NCBI GenBank assembly: GCA_027576995.1
Contig: JANBQC010000084.1
Span: forward strand, 1 to 64,000
Source of the DNA: Dimargaris cristalligena
Lineage: Eukaryota; Kickxellomycota; Dimargaritomycetes; Dimargaritales; Dimargaritaceae
DNA length: 64,000 nucleotides
Direction of reading: 5' to 3'
Shown: in pieces, positions 36,043 to 47,349 of the stretch
How positions within the stretch are numbered: the stretch's first letter is position 1
Layout: every line of letters begins with the position of its first letter
Position numbers and translations under genes: made by a program
Notes under the pieces: model-generated
Databases searched by the model: none
What the model saw: the letters and a program-made list of their open reading frames with translations, nothing else
Told to the model about the DNA's origin: nothing

Positions 36043-39000
36043 TTAGATAAACGTAAATACACTCTTGGCGCCAACCACCATTTTCTTGGCCACATCGGTG
36101 CCCACCACCCGTTCAAGTTGCTGGAGGTCGTAGTTCGTAAATAAAGCGGTACAGGTCCAATCCTCGGCATCGAATGCGCCTTTAGTCGCCTCGGCCAGGG
36201 CCTGGGCGGTCTTTTGGAACAATTCACTGCGATTGTCGAATTTACTGGCGCGGCTCACATTAGTGAGGGCCATGAAATTGATCAATTCGGGGTAGTAGTG
36301 ATTATGCTGGGGCAAGCCGTAGTACACCACGTGTTGGATACCCCGGATACGGTAGCGGCGGTAGAAGTGGAACCGTTCGGTAATGACCAAAAAGCTGAGT
36401 TGGCCCCGGAAGAAAGCCAGGCGGTGACGGGTGATGTCGCGCCGGTTGCTGTATTCGGAAATGAACCCGGCGCTGTAGTTCTGCTTGAGCATGTAGTTGC
36501 GCACCCGGACAAAGTCAAAGTAGGAGGGCACGAAAATGAGGACACCTTTGGCCGTCCAGGCCGCCGCCATCATGTTGGGTAGGAGGGTGTCGGTGAAATA
36601 TTGGAACCGGGTGTCGTCGGCTTGGGCCAGGCTGGGGCAGTCCACACGGGTGAAGACCTGGGGAATTTTGGCCACAACCTTGGTGATCACGCCCGGGTGG
36701 GAACGGGTGATGCGGACCTTACCTGCGACATTCTGGAAATATTTCTTGTACATGGCGTTGAGTTCTGGTGTCAGGTAGTCGGTGAAGACGAGGTTCTGGC
36801 GCAGGTAGCGAGTCTTGCCGTCCAGAGCGTATCGGCGCACCCGCGAGAAGTCACAGTCGTGGGCCTCTTTCGGCATCAGGTTGAGGGCGTTCATCACGTG
36901 CTCGACGTGTTCCCAGTTCTGCATCTGGAGGAAGTCACACTGGTCCACAATTACCATTTCAATGGACGCTAACAGATCGGACTCGTAGGCTTTGCTACCG
37001 GGGATACCGATGGCCATACGCATCGCCAACGGGGATGCCACCAGAATATCCGAGTCGTAGAAGTCGGTGAACAGGTGGTCAATCTGACGGGAGAATTTAA
37101 TGCCGAACCGGAAGTAGTCGTCGGTGTGGCCCCGGAAGTTGGCCAGGAAATCCTGGGGTTTGGACAAATCTACGCGGTCATCCTCGGGCCGGATACTGAA
37201 CCCCCCGATGAGTTGGGCCTTCTTTTCGACCTGGTCCTTCCCGCCGATGCGCAGCAGCATACGGACCACTTCGAGGGCGCTGTTACGTGCCGGTAGCATA
37301 ATCAGCACCTTGGGTCGGGTGAACCCCTGGTCCCGCTTTTCGCCGATATCCTCCCGGCGCAATTTGGCTCGCCGCAGGGACATGGCGTTCTCCGCCGTCG
37401 CATCCCGGTGCTTATACAAATGGCTGACGGCGTGCAACAAATAGGCGCGGCGGATCTGCGAGGCATTCGAGTGAAGGCGGTTGGTGAAGAGTACATCGCG
37501 GTAGGTGTTCATGAGCCGGAACAACTGCGCCTCCAAATCAATGTGGGAGTTGCCCTTGAACGCCCCATGCTTGGGTCTATGGGCCTCGACCCAGTGTTCC
37601 TTCACCTTCTCCTTGATGCGCAGGGCCTTGAAGTCGTCCAGGGGCTTGTTCAGACTGGCTACGAGTTCGGTCAGATTATCGACGTTGGCGCCCTCGTACG
37701 AATGAAACGTAATCCGGTGAAGAACGTCGTTGGTAAAAGTACGGGCCTTCGCCGAGCCCTGGTTCACACGTCCAATATGCAGGTCGAGCTCATCCGATAC
37801 GGCATCTCCGAAATGGGTGGTGTAATAGTCGATAGTTTCGTAGTCTGTGGGATCGTCCTCGTCAGCAATGGCTTCCTTCGCTAGAAGGGCTTCGTCTTCG
37901 TCGTCGTTTTCGCCGTCGCTATCTTGGGTGGGTCGACTTTTGAGTTGTTCGGCCAAACGAGCGTCCAGACTAGCGTTGTTCTCGGCGTATTTGGAAATGT
38001 AAAGCCGGATCGCCTCGGGATCTTCGAAGTCCGCGTCATCGTTATTGGTTGAGAGGGTGGGTATCGGGTTCTTTTGGGAAGATGCCACGGCCGTGATGTC
38101 AGTTGTTTCGCTGGTCATCTCATTTTCACCATCCTCTTCGACATCGACATCGACGTTGTCGTCGTTGTCCTCACCGGCATCATCACCATTCCCACCGTTT
38201 TCAGCATCCTCGCTATCCAAGTCAGAGCCATTTTGGGAGTCGGCCGCGTCCTTGGGATCTTTATCGTCGCTGGCGGCGTCCTCGCCGTCACTTCCACCAT
38301 CACTGCTGCTGCTCTCGGCGGCTTCCTCCTCCAACTCGTGACGTTCGTAAACTTCCGAAAATTCGGATTTTTTCTTAAGAATCCCCACCAGCATTTCGAA
38401 GGCATTGCCGGCATTGACATCCTCGTCATCACCACTATTATCACCACCACGGCCACGACCGGATGACTTCTTCGGCCGACCGGCCGCCGCCGCAGTTGTA
38501 GCGGGACGGAGGGCCCGGTGGTTCTCACCCAATACTGATTTGAGTTTCTGTTTCGTCAGAAACAGGCCACTACGGGAAGTCGACTGCGCCAGGCGCGAGT
38601 GGGCCTGGTCTTGGGTGTCGTCCTCGGCAGTGACCCCGGTCGATCCCACCGTCAAAAATTCGATGCCTTCACCCTGACCGTCCAGTTGAATTCGCCGTTT
38701 TTTGCGGGCGATGAGACTGTCTTTAGCGTACGAAAGATCGTCGTCCGAGTCGCTTTCGTCCGCCAGTCGGGATTGGGCGTCATCGCGGGCTTGGGCCCGA
38801 TTCGTATAGGGGACGTCATCATCGATGGCGTTACCATGCTTATCCACCGCAAAGGTCGTTTCGCTGTACCTATGTGGGTGAAGGAATCATATTCCAAACC
38901 CAGAAAGAGTTATGTACGTGGTAAAATGGGTTAGTAAAACAGGGCGTTTACTAATGTATATCAGCCAGAATCAGGGGAATTCTATATCCTACCCAATGCA

Positions 39001-39325
39001 CCAAGTCACCCAGGGCTGGCGATATGCAAATCATAATTCGTATACCACCTGACCAGGTCAATTAAGCAAAATGTCGCAAAGTAGCAATGTATGCCCGTTG
39101 GTTAATGCATTTCCCTTTAAGAATACCAACTTACGGCTTATTAATGGCCCGGGAAATGGCGTCTTCGAGGTCGTCATCTCCCCGGTCCATAGTAGGGTCT
39201 AGTTGACCATATTCGTCAATTTCTTCACGTTGCTGAGCGATGGTTTTCTTTGAAGGTTGGCTACCCTTGCCCCGATCCTTGCGACTCACGGTGCGCTTGG
39301 AGTACTTGGTCTTTGAGGGACCCAT
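36043..39325 (-). CDS. UTP25: U3 snoRNP/SSU-processome protein Utp25 (DEF family), 2 exons
   Basis: Utp25 is a nucleolar protein needed for early 18S rRNA processing, with a helicase-like fold that has lost catalytic motifs. Exons 39325-39135 and 38869-36043 join in phase (codon split CC/G) to 1005 aa. The first exon encodes a basic tail (MGPSKTKYSKRTVSRKD). A long Asp/Glu/Ser-rich acidic region covers roughly residues 150-330. The conserved DEF core includes RPKVLIMLPARNSALEVV, DSDILVASPLAMRMAIG and MVIVDQCDFLQMQNWEHV, where a DEAD box would be expected, consistent with a pseudo-helicase. The C-terminal block GVLIFVPSYFDFVRVRNYM and YYGLPQHNHYYPELINFM is diagnostic. Reading goes upstream of the ATG only to a TTG. 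Confidence 0.92.
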
Positions 39326-41329
39326 GGCAATGTTGAATTCGGAATTGGACAAGTGGGACTAAAGAAACGGAGGCTAATGGTCAATGAGTCTCGTGCGGTA
39401 AATGGCCAAGACAACCTAGGCACGTAGGGTCAAGGGAATGGCAAGCATAAGGTACTACTTGAGTTTTTTCGGCTGTGTTGACCAACCTACCAATATGGGT
39501 TATGGTAAAGATTCCAGGTGAAGTAATTAAAATAATAAAAAAAAAGAGGCCGCCAATGTTACAATGACAAAAAAATTATAGATTCTTTGATGGGACAAAT
39601 TGAGGGGGGAAAAGTCCCAAGGAGCCATGGGAACAAGGCAAACCGACTGCTGTGGAAGAGGGTGTATGGCTTGCACGAATAATACGTACACACAAGGCTG
39701 CCCATATATAAAAGGGAGTGAGGCAGTGAGGAAATCGTCGCATCACGTGATCAGTTATTGTATTTATCAGCGATTGGTTTCTATACTCCTTGGCCTTCTA
39801 GATATTTCAAAGGTGCTCCAAAATAGTAAGGGGACCGAAGAACCAATTCATCCTGCTGTTAATTCAGGCTGATTAAGAATAATGATGCTACCCAAAAAGT
39901 AGCACCCCATTGCAGTCGAAATCTATATCTACTGGGATTATATAGTTATATGTGGACCTCTCACCTAAGGAGATGATATATGCAAGTAAAAACCGACATT
40001 GACCAATGCCCCCCATTGACTATTTTCCGAAATAACAAATCATGGATAAAGCGGCCATTAACTATATAGAATATATATATCCTCGTCAGGGCTGGCACCC
40101 TAACCATATACCACCTACAGGCTCACAGACACCAGTGTTACGGACATTGGGTTGCAATAGTACCCTGCTATTTTCTCAGAACATAAGCTGGCAGATATCG
40201 GATATTCCATCTAATCTACTTGCTTGATCACGATACCCACGACGTCTCTCGTTTAGCAAAATGCCGGTGAAGAATGTACCCATATACGGTCAACAATATT
40301 CAGGATAGTCTTATACAGCTTAGTTTAGATTTCCAACAGCCAGGGTATTGAACAACGAATAGTAATACAATTCATCCCAAGTCTCAGTGTCACCACTACA
40401 GTGTATACCATGTGAATATAAATTAATGGGTTTTGTTTGACAGCTGTGGTTTCTGGAAATGCCTAAGATTTGGGCGCAAGGGGATAAACAATTCATGTAT
40501 GTATCTTTTCAATAATAGCAGTACGCTGTCTATCATACCCGGCACGCGTTCTTAGACATAGAGGAGCCGCATACCAGCACTACCATATCGTACATGATAA
40601 TTATCTCGTCGGGATAGCGTACTTAATCAACCCGAATCAGGATCCGTGGAAGGTATTCGTATGGTATCTACATTCGGTACCCTGTATCAAATATAAAGCT
40701 TCATATGCGCAATAACCACGCCACTAAATTAGTTGAACTTCACTCTCCGTTGTAGATGCCATTAAAGCAATAGGAATTTCTAAAAATATTACCTTAACTA
40801 TATACCGCATAGTTGGATATTAATGCACGGTCGACATTCGAATTAGACAACTTTAATACCCGGCGTTCATTGTATAATGTAGATGCTAACTTCAATATAT
40901 GTGTAATTCTGCTTAGCTGTACGAGGGTTTAATTGGTGCGTGTATGGTAAAATAGACGGGTGATGAACTTTCAACCAAAAATTCTTGCCCCATCCAGATG
41001 ATTTTTTTATTTATATAGCCTAGTTGAGCCTCTTCTAAATACAAATAATGAATAGATTCGGATCGGAAGGTAAGATCTTATTGAGGTAGATGTTTTAACT
41101 ATGCTTCGTATCTGATTTTCCGTTGTTTTATTTGATTACAGTGAGCCCTCACGCCAAATATTATGACTAGGATCGACGAGTTAGTTAAGACACGGAGATG
41201 AATAAGACAGGTATACTGAGCCATCTGGAAACCTAATAAAAAATGCTTCAATTGAATTTGTAGGTATATTAGAGGCATCAAGTCTGAAAACAATAATGCC
41301 CAAGAGAACGTCAACTATATAACCAAAGG
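39326..41329. other. AT-rich intergenic stretch, no gene seen
   Basis: Two kilobases upstream of UTP25 with only short chance frames. CpG dinucleotides are present here, unlike the block at 43652-45795. Confidence 0.55.
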
Positions 41330-41425
41330 TGGCTTTATTAGAAATCGTAAATCAGAAATTGCAATGTGGTATCAAAGGGTACGGGAAATTCGGTAGTATA
41401 AATGCCTGTAAAATTGCCATCCGAA

Positions 41426-42016
41426 TTATTCACTGGATTCGGTTTTGTCACAGCATTCCCAGAAACAAGGATTAAAGGTAGTGCAAAAGCATGAGAAACA
41501 GTCGCTGATACCCTTCCCAATCTCATTAAGAGCAGCGGACATACAAAAGCATGGGCAGCAAAGTAGGTTTTGGACAGGATTATCTGATGGACAGCATGCA
41601 GCACAGTCATCGGATGCACCAGCATCATCATCGCGTCGGAAAAGTTTGGGGGCCTGGTTCTCGGTTGACGGGGCGATAATGGTGGTATCCACTTGGGGAA
41701 TCAAGGTTCCACGCAGATAGTCGGCAAAACCGGCCAAGTTGGGAGTAGTCTCTCCGGAATTGGCGTGTGCGCCATTCAGGGAGAGGTGGTCCCGCACAAA
41801 CGACTTCATGGCAGCCTTGAGGGTTTCGCAGTCAGTATTGGCCGTTTTGACGATTTCCAGGATTTCTTGAACCTCGGGCATACGGTTCTCGCAGGACACC
41901 TTGGGGCAGGCGCTGGCGACCGGGAAGAGCGGCTGAATACCAGGAGCGGCGCCTAAACTAGCGGAAAATACCGCGGGTACAGCCAGGGCCAAGAGGCCAA
42001 CAGCGAACAACTGCAT
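41426..42016 (-). CDS. Secreted cysteine-rich proprotein, family member 2
   Basis: No known family is recognised. The 196-aa protein starts at the ATG at 42016 with a signal peptide (MQLFAVGLLALAVPAVFSA). A helical pro-region (about 35-120) carries three cysteines (37, 42, 63). A dibasic FRRDD site (127-128) precedes a tail with 13 cysteines: C-x2-CC-x10-CC-x-C-x-C-x14-C-x2-C-x-C-x5-C-x3-CC, with an acidic end. Residues 1-135 are nearly identical to the copy at 45.8 kb, while the tails differ strongly. The CCPCFC core faintly recalls PLAC8-type cysteine-rich segments, but I do not claim membership. Secretion and kexin-type cleavage are inferred. The in-frame reading upstream of the ATG is probably leader sequence, since the TATA box is only 168 bp away. 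Confidence 0.75.
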   Translation of the reverse strand: MQLFAVGLLALAVPAVFSASLGAAPGIQPLFPVASACPKVSCENRMPEVQEILEIVKTANTDCETLKAAMKSFVRDHLSLNGAHANSGETTPNLAGFADYLRGTLIPQVDTTIIAPSTENQAPKLFRRDDDAGASDDCAACCPSDNPVQNLLCCPCFCMSAALNEIGKGISDCFSCFCTTFNPCFWECCDKTESSE

Positions 42017-42183
42017 GGCAGGCAAAGTGATATTATTGGTGCCGGGGTTAGACGTAGGGTCAAAAAAGAACCGGGGAGAGGGGAAGAGAAAAGTGAATTG
42101 AAGCAACTCAATAATCGCGTGAGTAGTGGAGAAAGGATTCGTATTTTGCAAATGATATTTTCCGGTAGCAGGTATAGAGGCCA

Positions 42184-42191
42184 TTTATATA
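42184..42191 (-). promoter_or_regulatory. TATA box of secreted family member 2
   Basis: TATATAAA on the minus strand, 168 bp before the ATG, exactly the spacing found at the duplicate gene. Confidence 0.6.
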
Positions 42192-43015
42192 TCTCTGTGA
42201 GGAACCAAATGGGGAGTGTAGTTTCAATAACCACTCGCCTGGTCCTATCTCCCTACTTTTCAATCTATTGAAGCATTGCAATCAATACCGGGGACTAGTT
42301 GATGGCTTCGATGGTAGAGTAATACCCAGAAAATAGTGTAACAGCTCGTCAAAAAAGAGCTTGGAAGTCCATTCTCCCTAATAAACCAAGCCAACACAAT
42401 CGGTATCTTTCCCCCTTTCCCGATGGCACCACTGCTCTAGCTGGGGTTTCAAAAAAAATCATAACATGACCATAGTAATTTGGTAATTACCTACCGCGCC
42501 TTGTCCGTCGACTGTCCAAGAGGTTCCCCAACCAGCCAGTCCATAAAGTAAACAGCCTCCAGGGAAATGTATAAATACTGTTCTCAGCTGTTGGACCATC
42601 CCGTTTTGTTATCACAATTCTGCCCGAAATGATGCACAAGTCCAACCGAGAGGGTGAATTGGGGAAAACGGCCAGGCTCCTTCAATTATTTGAGCACGCG
42701 CCTAGTTCGCCGCTTTAGGCCTTTCTTTATATTTCTCAAATGGTGGAACTACTTGCCGATACTAGCCAGCCATAGAGTGTGTTGGCCAACCCCTGTCTGG
42801 ACTCCTTTTCATATCACAGTGCCTTCCAGTTAGTAGTAACACAATTTTCGGACCGCATGGCTTTTGTTAGAGCCAGCATGTGTCCGTGTTGGACAAAAAT
42901 CAAATATGCAGACGAGCATATTGTATTCGGCCTGGGTCTTATTATGATGAGTTTCCCTCCATTTGCCGCGAGAACTATTTATCTCTAGTCCACATCAGCA
43001 GCTTTTCCCGCCCAG

Positions 43016-43035
43016 TTTTTTTTTGGGGGGGGGGG
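43016..43035. repeat. Homopolymer junction T9-G11
   Basis: A run of nine T followed by eleven G lies close to the point where copy A differs from copy B by the 0.6-kb insertion. It is prone to assembly and sequencing error. Confidence 0.85.
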
Positions 43036-43651
43036 TATGGACAATTTTAGACACCCCGACCACTACCGTTACCACTTTGTTATCGCATATATAGAATGGT
43101 AGGAATATTAAAACCTCAGCCAGTTTGGTCTTCTATATTCTATTCCGTTTTTTAAAAAAAATTCCATTAAAATCAGATACTATTGCTGGGATAAACAATG
43201 TAATATATTGTCATTATGAAACCGCGAGGGGAAGTTACTCCACTGAAATGGAACCCTGTTAAGTTATAGAGGCCGTTGATGCCAATGGATCCTCGCAAGT
43301 ATCCATGTGAACCTTTCCAAACCAGACCTATTCAGTTTTCCGTCCAGCATATGTATACCCTTGGATTTGGGACGTAAATAATGTATGCTGAGGTATGTTT
43401 AATAGCGGTTATATTAATATCCACCATATTCGGATACCTTTAAGTCTCTTTCAGTAATAGCCATTCACCATTAAATGTAAAGATTTTGGCAGTTTGGTAG
43501 TCAAATAAATTTGGCTTCTTAGGTTCTAGACAATAATTAATTCAGTAGCACCAGGACCTAGGATGGTTTAGCATATTTCCATTAGATGGAGTTGGGCTGG
43601 GCCTGGACTTGGTGATTGACTCAATCCAACTATCCACAGTAGATCAAAACG

Positions 43652-45795
43652 GGGAAGATAGGAGGGATGACAATATCATTGTTTTTAGCAAAGATACAGT
43701 GCTGTTGCCTGGGTTTACCACTCTTAGTCCATTAAGAGTCCCAAGGATAGGCTTCTGATGGTAGGCAGGGCATAGACTTAGCCAAGTGGGCTACTAGTAT
43801 CAGGTATGGGGCACAGTACTAACCAATAAAGGCCTTAGGCAATCAGTTATGCAAGGGACATGCAGTGGACACACTTATGGGTTAGTATAAGGGGGTAAGC
43901 ATATATAGAGTTTATTAAGGTAAACTGGGGGGTAGGAATAAGCTAAGGAATCTAACTGGTATGGCAAAGTGAAGTATCCCCTTAATTACTACAGGTATAA
44001 ATTATTATTATTTGACTATTATATTTATATACAAGGTATGAAGTGGCTTTTTAGTCTGGTATAACCAGTTTTTTCCCTTCCCTTTTAACCCATTCCTTCC
44101 ATATAAATTCTTCCTTTAGTCTTATTTATATTTCTATTAGTAGATACATGCTATCCCTATGATTGGATATGGGTAAAATTCAAACCAGCTGTATAAGGTT
44201 TTACATAATATATGTATGGGTAAATATATGTGAGAATAACTTTTAGCCAGTAGTATTGGCCTCATCTAATGGATTTTTCATTATACAGCCTAAATAAACT
44301 TCTCCTATATGCATACACATGCTTGATTACTAGTGGTTAGTTGGTTTTATTCCTATCCTTTCTTTAATTAGTTTACTATGTGAATCCTCACTTTCCCTAT
44401 AATTGGTTATGCAGGTTCACTATAGTCTTATTAATTTTAACTAATCTCTATCCTATACAGAAAATGGCTTGGCACTCTTTGCTGTAGAGTAAAAAGTCTT
44501 AGCATTTTTTGAGGATAATATGTACTATTAATGCAGGTGATCAGGCCATGCATGCAGTCAATCAATATACTCATGCAAATGATCAGTATATGCATTAGTG
44601 TCCATTTTCATATATAAGGGAAACTTATTTCCCTCTTTTTTTTTCTTTGTGTCAAATTTTGGAGGTCAATTTCTTTGTATCAATTTTTATGTATCTTTTC
44701 TTTTATAATAAAAACTATCTTTATTACTACTCTGGTTATTGGGATTTTATACTTCAAGTTGTGGTTACCAAGGACTGACCTCTTGAGCTTCCAAATAAGT
44801 ATTTATTATATTGGATTATTTTAGTTAAAACCTTTATACAGTTAGTTTTATTTATATATATTTTTATTTAAGTGATAAACTAGTTCACCTGGAGAAGCCA
44901 CCCTGCCCTTTTGATAGTATTTTATTGTTCATTTTAGTAGCTTGATACTACCACACTGTGACACCAGTCCCAAGGGGGCCCAGTTATATATATGTGGGGA
45001 CAGTTCCAGAGGGAGGTCCCAAGGGGAGATGCTACTAGACTACAGTATAGATAAATAGACCAACTGGATGGGCCTTATATCTGGAAGACTCTCATGGGAA
45101 CCAGAAGGGTCTTTGGATCAGCAGGTTGAGTGCTTTGTGTGAAGTATTGGGGCCAGAAGGAGAATGATTATATAATTAATGATGATCCCATAGTACCAGG
45201 GGTGACCATGGGAGGGTTAATATGGTGCTATAAGGCCTAATAAGGGCAGACAATTGTTATGTCTAGATTAAGCTAGATTAGAAGGGCTGACAAGTACAGT
45301 AATGAGTAGAATGAAATAAAATAATAATAATGTATTCAGGGAATTACAGCAACTACTGTTTTTGTTCATTTATAAAAGAAGGAATTGATAAGGTTGGTTA
45401 CAATAAAAGATATCTATTCAAAATAAGTTTATATATTTATTGGAAATACTAAGAACTTATCAATAAAACTGGTTGAAAGAGATGATAGCAGTTAGTTAAT
45501 AGTAGGTACCTACAGGTGATTAGTTATACTTAATAGTGTAGCCAGAAGGGGTCATTTTAAGAGTGTAAAATGAGTAGTTACAGGATGGCTAAATAAACTA
45601 GCATAATTGTTCAGAAATTGGCTATAATAATAGACCCATTAGGACATATTTTCCAACAAATTATAGGTCCAAAGGTTGCTTTATTGGAAAATGTGAATAA
45701 AAAAATTGGAATATGATACCATAGAATAAGGTAAATTCAATAGTATAAATGTTTGAAAAATTGATAGCCATTTTATTCACTGGGCTCAATGGATT
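43652..45795. other. CpG-free AT-rich block, probably a decayed mobile element
   Basis: Reading every line and line junction, I find no CG dinucleotide across about 2,140 bp, while GC, TG and CA are plentiful; neighbouring intergenic DNA and all genes contain CpG. The block lies between the two duplicated copies and runs into the 3' end of the copy B gene. It holds no long reading frame. Some elements recall an LTR retrotransposon remnant: TATATAAGGG at 44612 followed by an AATAAA-like stretch near 44707, and TGGTTACCAAGGACTGACC at 44762 in the place of a primer-binding site. None of these is proof, and no second LTR was found. Total CpG loss fits long-term cytosine methylation and deamination of a repeat. 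Confidence 0.65.
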
Positions 45796-46378
45796 CGGTG
45801 CTGTCAGGCTCTTCACATAAGCAACAATTAAAATTATTGCAGAAAGATGATAAACATTCCCCTAAACCATTCAAACACTGATAAATCATATAGGACATAC
45901 AGAGGCATGGGAAGCAAAGGCAGTTTTCGACAGGATCGCCTAATGTGCAGCACGGTGCACATTCCTCAGGTACACTAGCACTATCATTATCATCACGTCG
46001 GAAAAGTTTGGAGGCCCGGTTCTCAGTTGACGGGGCGATAATGGTGGTATCCACTTGGGGAATCAAGGTTCCACGCAGATAGTCGGCAAAACCGGCCAAG
46101 TTGGGAGTAGTCTCTCCAACATTGGCGTGTGCGCCAGTCAGGGAGAGGTGGTCCCGCACAAACAACTTCATGGAAGCCTTGAAGGTTTCGCAGTCAGTAT
46201 TGGCCGTTTTGACGATTTCCAGGATTTCTTGAACTTCGGGCATACGGTTCTCGCAGGACACCTTGGGGCAGGCGCTGGCGACCGGGAAGAGCGGCTGAAT
46301 ACCAGGAGCGGCGCCTAAACTAGCGGAAAATATCGCGGGTACCGCCAGGGCCAGGATGCCAACGGTGAACAGCTTCAT
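45773..46378 (-). CDS. Secreted cysteine-rich proprotein, family member 3
   Basis: This 201-aa protein is the duplicate of the gene at 41.4 kb. The signal peptide (MKLFTVGILALAVPAIFSA), three-cysteine pro-region and dibasic FRRDD site at 127-128 match with few substitutions. The tail again has 13 cysteines but with different spacing (C-x2-CC-x8-C-x-C-x2-C-x-C-x7-C-x6-C-x4-C-x4-CC-x-C) and an unrelated acidic end (DSTESIEPSE). The nucleotide sequence of the pro-region is nearly identical to its partner, including silent sites, whereas flanks and tail are diverged. The stop codon lies inside the CpG-free zone. A TATA box is 168 bp before the ATG. Function unknown. Confidence 0.75.
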   Translation of the reverse strand: MKLFTVGILALAVPAIFSASLGAAPGIQPLFPVASACPKVSCENRMPEVQEILEIVKTANTDCETFKASMKLFVRDHLSLTGAHANVGETTPNLAGFADYLRGTLIPQVDTTIIAPSTENRASKLFRRDDNDSASVPEECAPCCTLGDPVENCLCFPCLCMSYMIYQCLNGLGECLSSFCNNFNCCLCEEPDSTESIEPSE

Positions 46379-46545
46379 GGCAGGCAAAGTGATATTATTG
46401 GTAACGGGGTTAGACGTGGGGTCAAAAAAGAACCGGTGAGGGTGGAAGACGGAAGTGAGTTGAAGCAACTCAGTAATCGGGTAAGTGGTGAAGAACGTAT
46501 TGTAATTGTGCGAATGACATTCTCTGGTAGCGGGCATAGAGGTCA

Positions 46546-46553
46546 TTTATATA
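46546..46553 (-). promoter_or_regulatory. TATA box of secreted family member 3
   Basis: TATATAAA on the minus strand, 168 bp before the ATG at 46378; it is conserved in position with the duplicate. Confidence 0.6.
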
Positions 46554-47349
46554 CATCTATAGGAAACTAAATGGGGGTGTAGTTTCAATAACCACCCACT
46601 TCACCTCATCTCCCTACTTTTCCGTCTATTGAAGCAGTGTATTTCATAACAGTGGTTAGCTGATGACCCCGATTGGAGTATTATCCCCCAAAAAATGTGT
46701 AACAACCCTCCTAAAAAGGGCTCGGAAGTTGATTCATATGAATTGCCGAACCAGCACATTTGATCCCTTCACTCCATTATCGATGGATCCACTGTACTAG
46801 CTGGGCTATCCGATCGGAACTAGATACTTACATAGCCATAGTAATTCGGTAATTACTTACCGCGCTTTGTCCGTCGACTGCCCAAGAGTTTCCCCAACCG
46901 ATCAATCCATAGCGGAAATAGTTTATAGGAAGTGGATAATTACTGGCCTCAGTTGTTGGATCATCCCATGATGGCATCACAAGTTCACCTTAAGCGATAC
47001 ACATGTCCGACTGAGGGGGTGAATTGGGGGATACGGCTAGGTTCCTTCGATTATTAGAACATGCGGCTAGCTCACCGCATTAAGCCTTTCTTAACATTTT
47101 TTAAAAGGCGGGAGTACTTGCCAGCCAGAGAGGGTGTTGGTCAACTCCTGTCCGAACTCCTTTTCATACCACAATGTCTTCCAACAAGTAGTAACACAAT
47201 TTCTTGACCATATGGGATTTGTTAGGGCCAGCATGTGCCTTCGTAGGACAAAAAAATTAATACGGATGAGAATATTGTATCCGGTATGGACTTTATTATG
47301 AAAAACTTCCCCCAGTTTGTTGCGAGAACGATATCTCTAGTTCACATTA

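Larger units (their letters stand above)
41330..43545. repeat. Segmental duplication, copy A
   Basis: This segment aligns in the same orientation with 45670-48470. The alignment covers the secreted protein gene, its 5' leader and about 1.4 kb of upstream non-coding DNA. Matching landmarks include GTAGTAACACAATTT at 42834 and its counterpart near 47189, and the stretch ending TTAGGTTCTAGA near 43529 versus CTAGGTTCAAGA near 48449. Non-coding identity is clearly lower than identity in the pro-region. Copy A lacks about 0.6 kb present in copy B. Its right end (from about 43433) has lost most CpGs. Confidence 0.75.

Noticed and set aside
39326..39352. UTP25 start at 39352
   Set aside because: The codon there is TTG; the ATG at 39325 opens the basic N-terminus.
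41960..42184. N-terminal extension of the secreted protein to 42184 (and to 46546 in the copy)
   Set aside because: An in-frame ATG exists, but it directly abuts the TATA box and would hide the signal peptide; it is better read as 5' leader.
43652..45795. Intact LTR retrotransposon
   Set aside because: No gag/pol reading frame, no second LTR and no zinc-knuckle or protease motif could be found; only scattered LTR-like elements.
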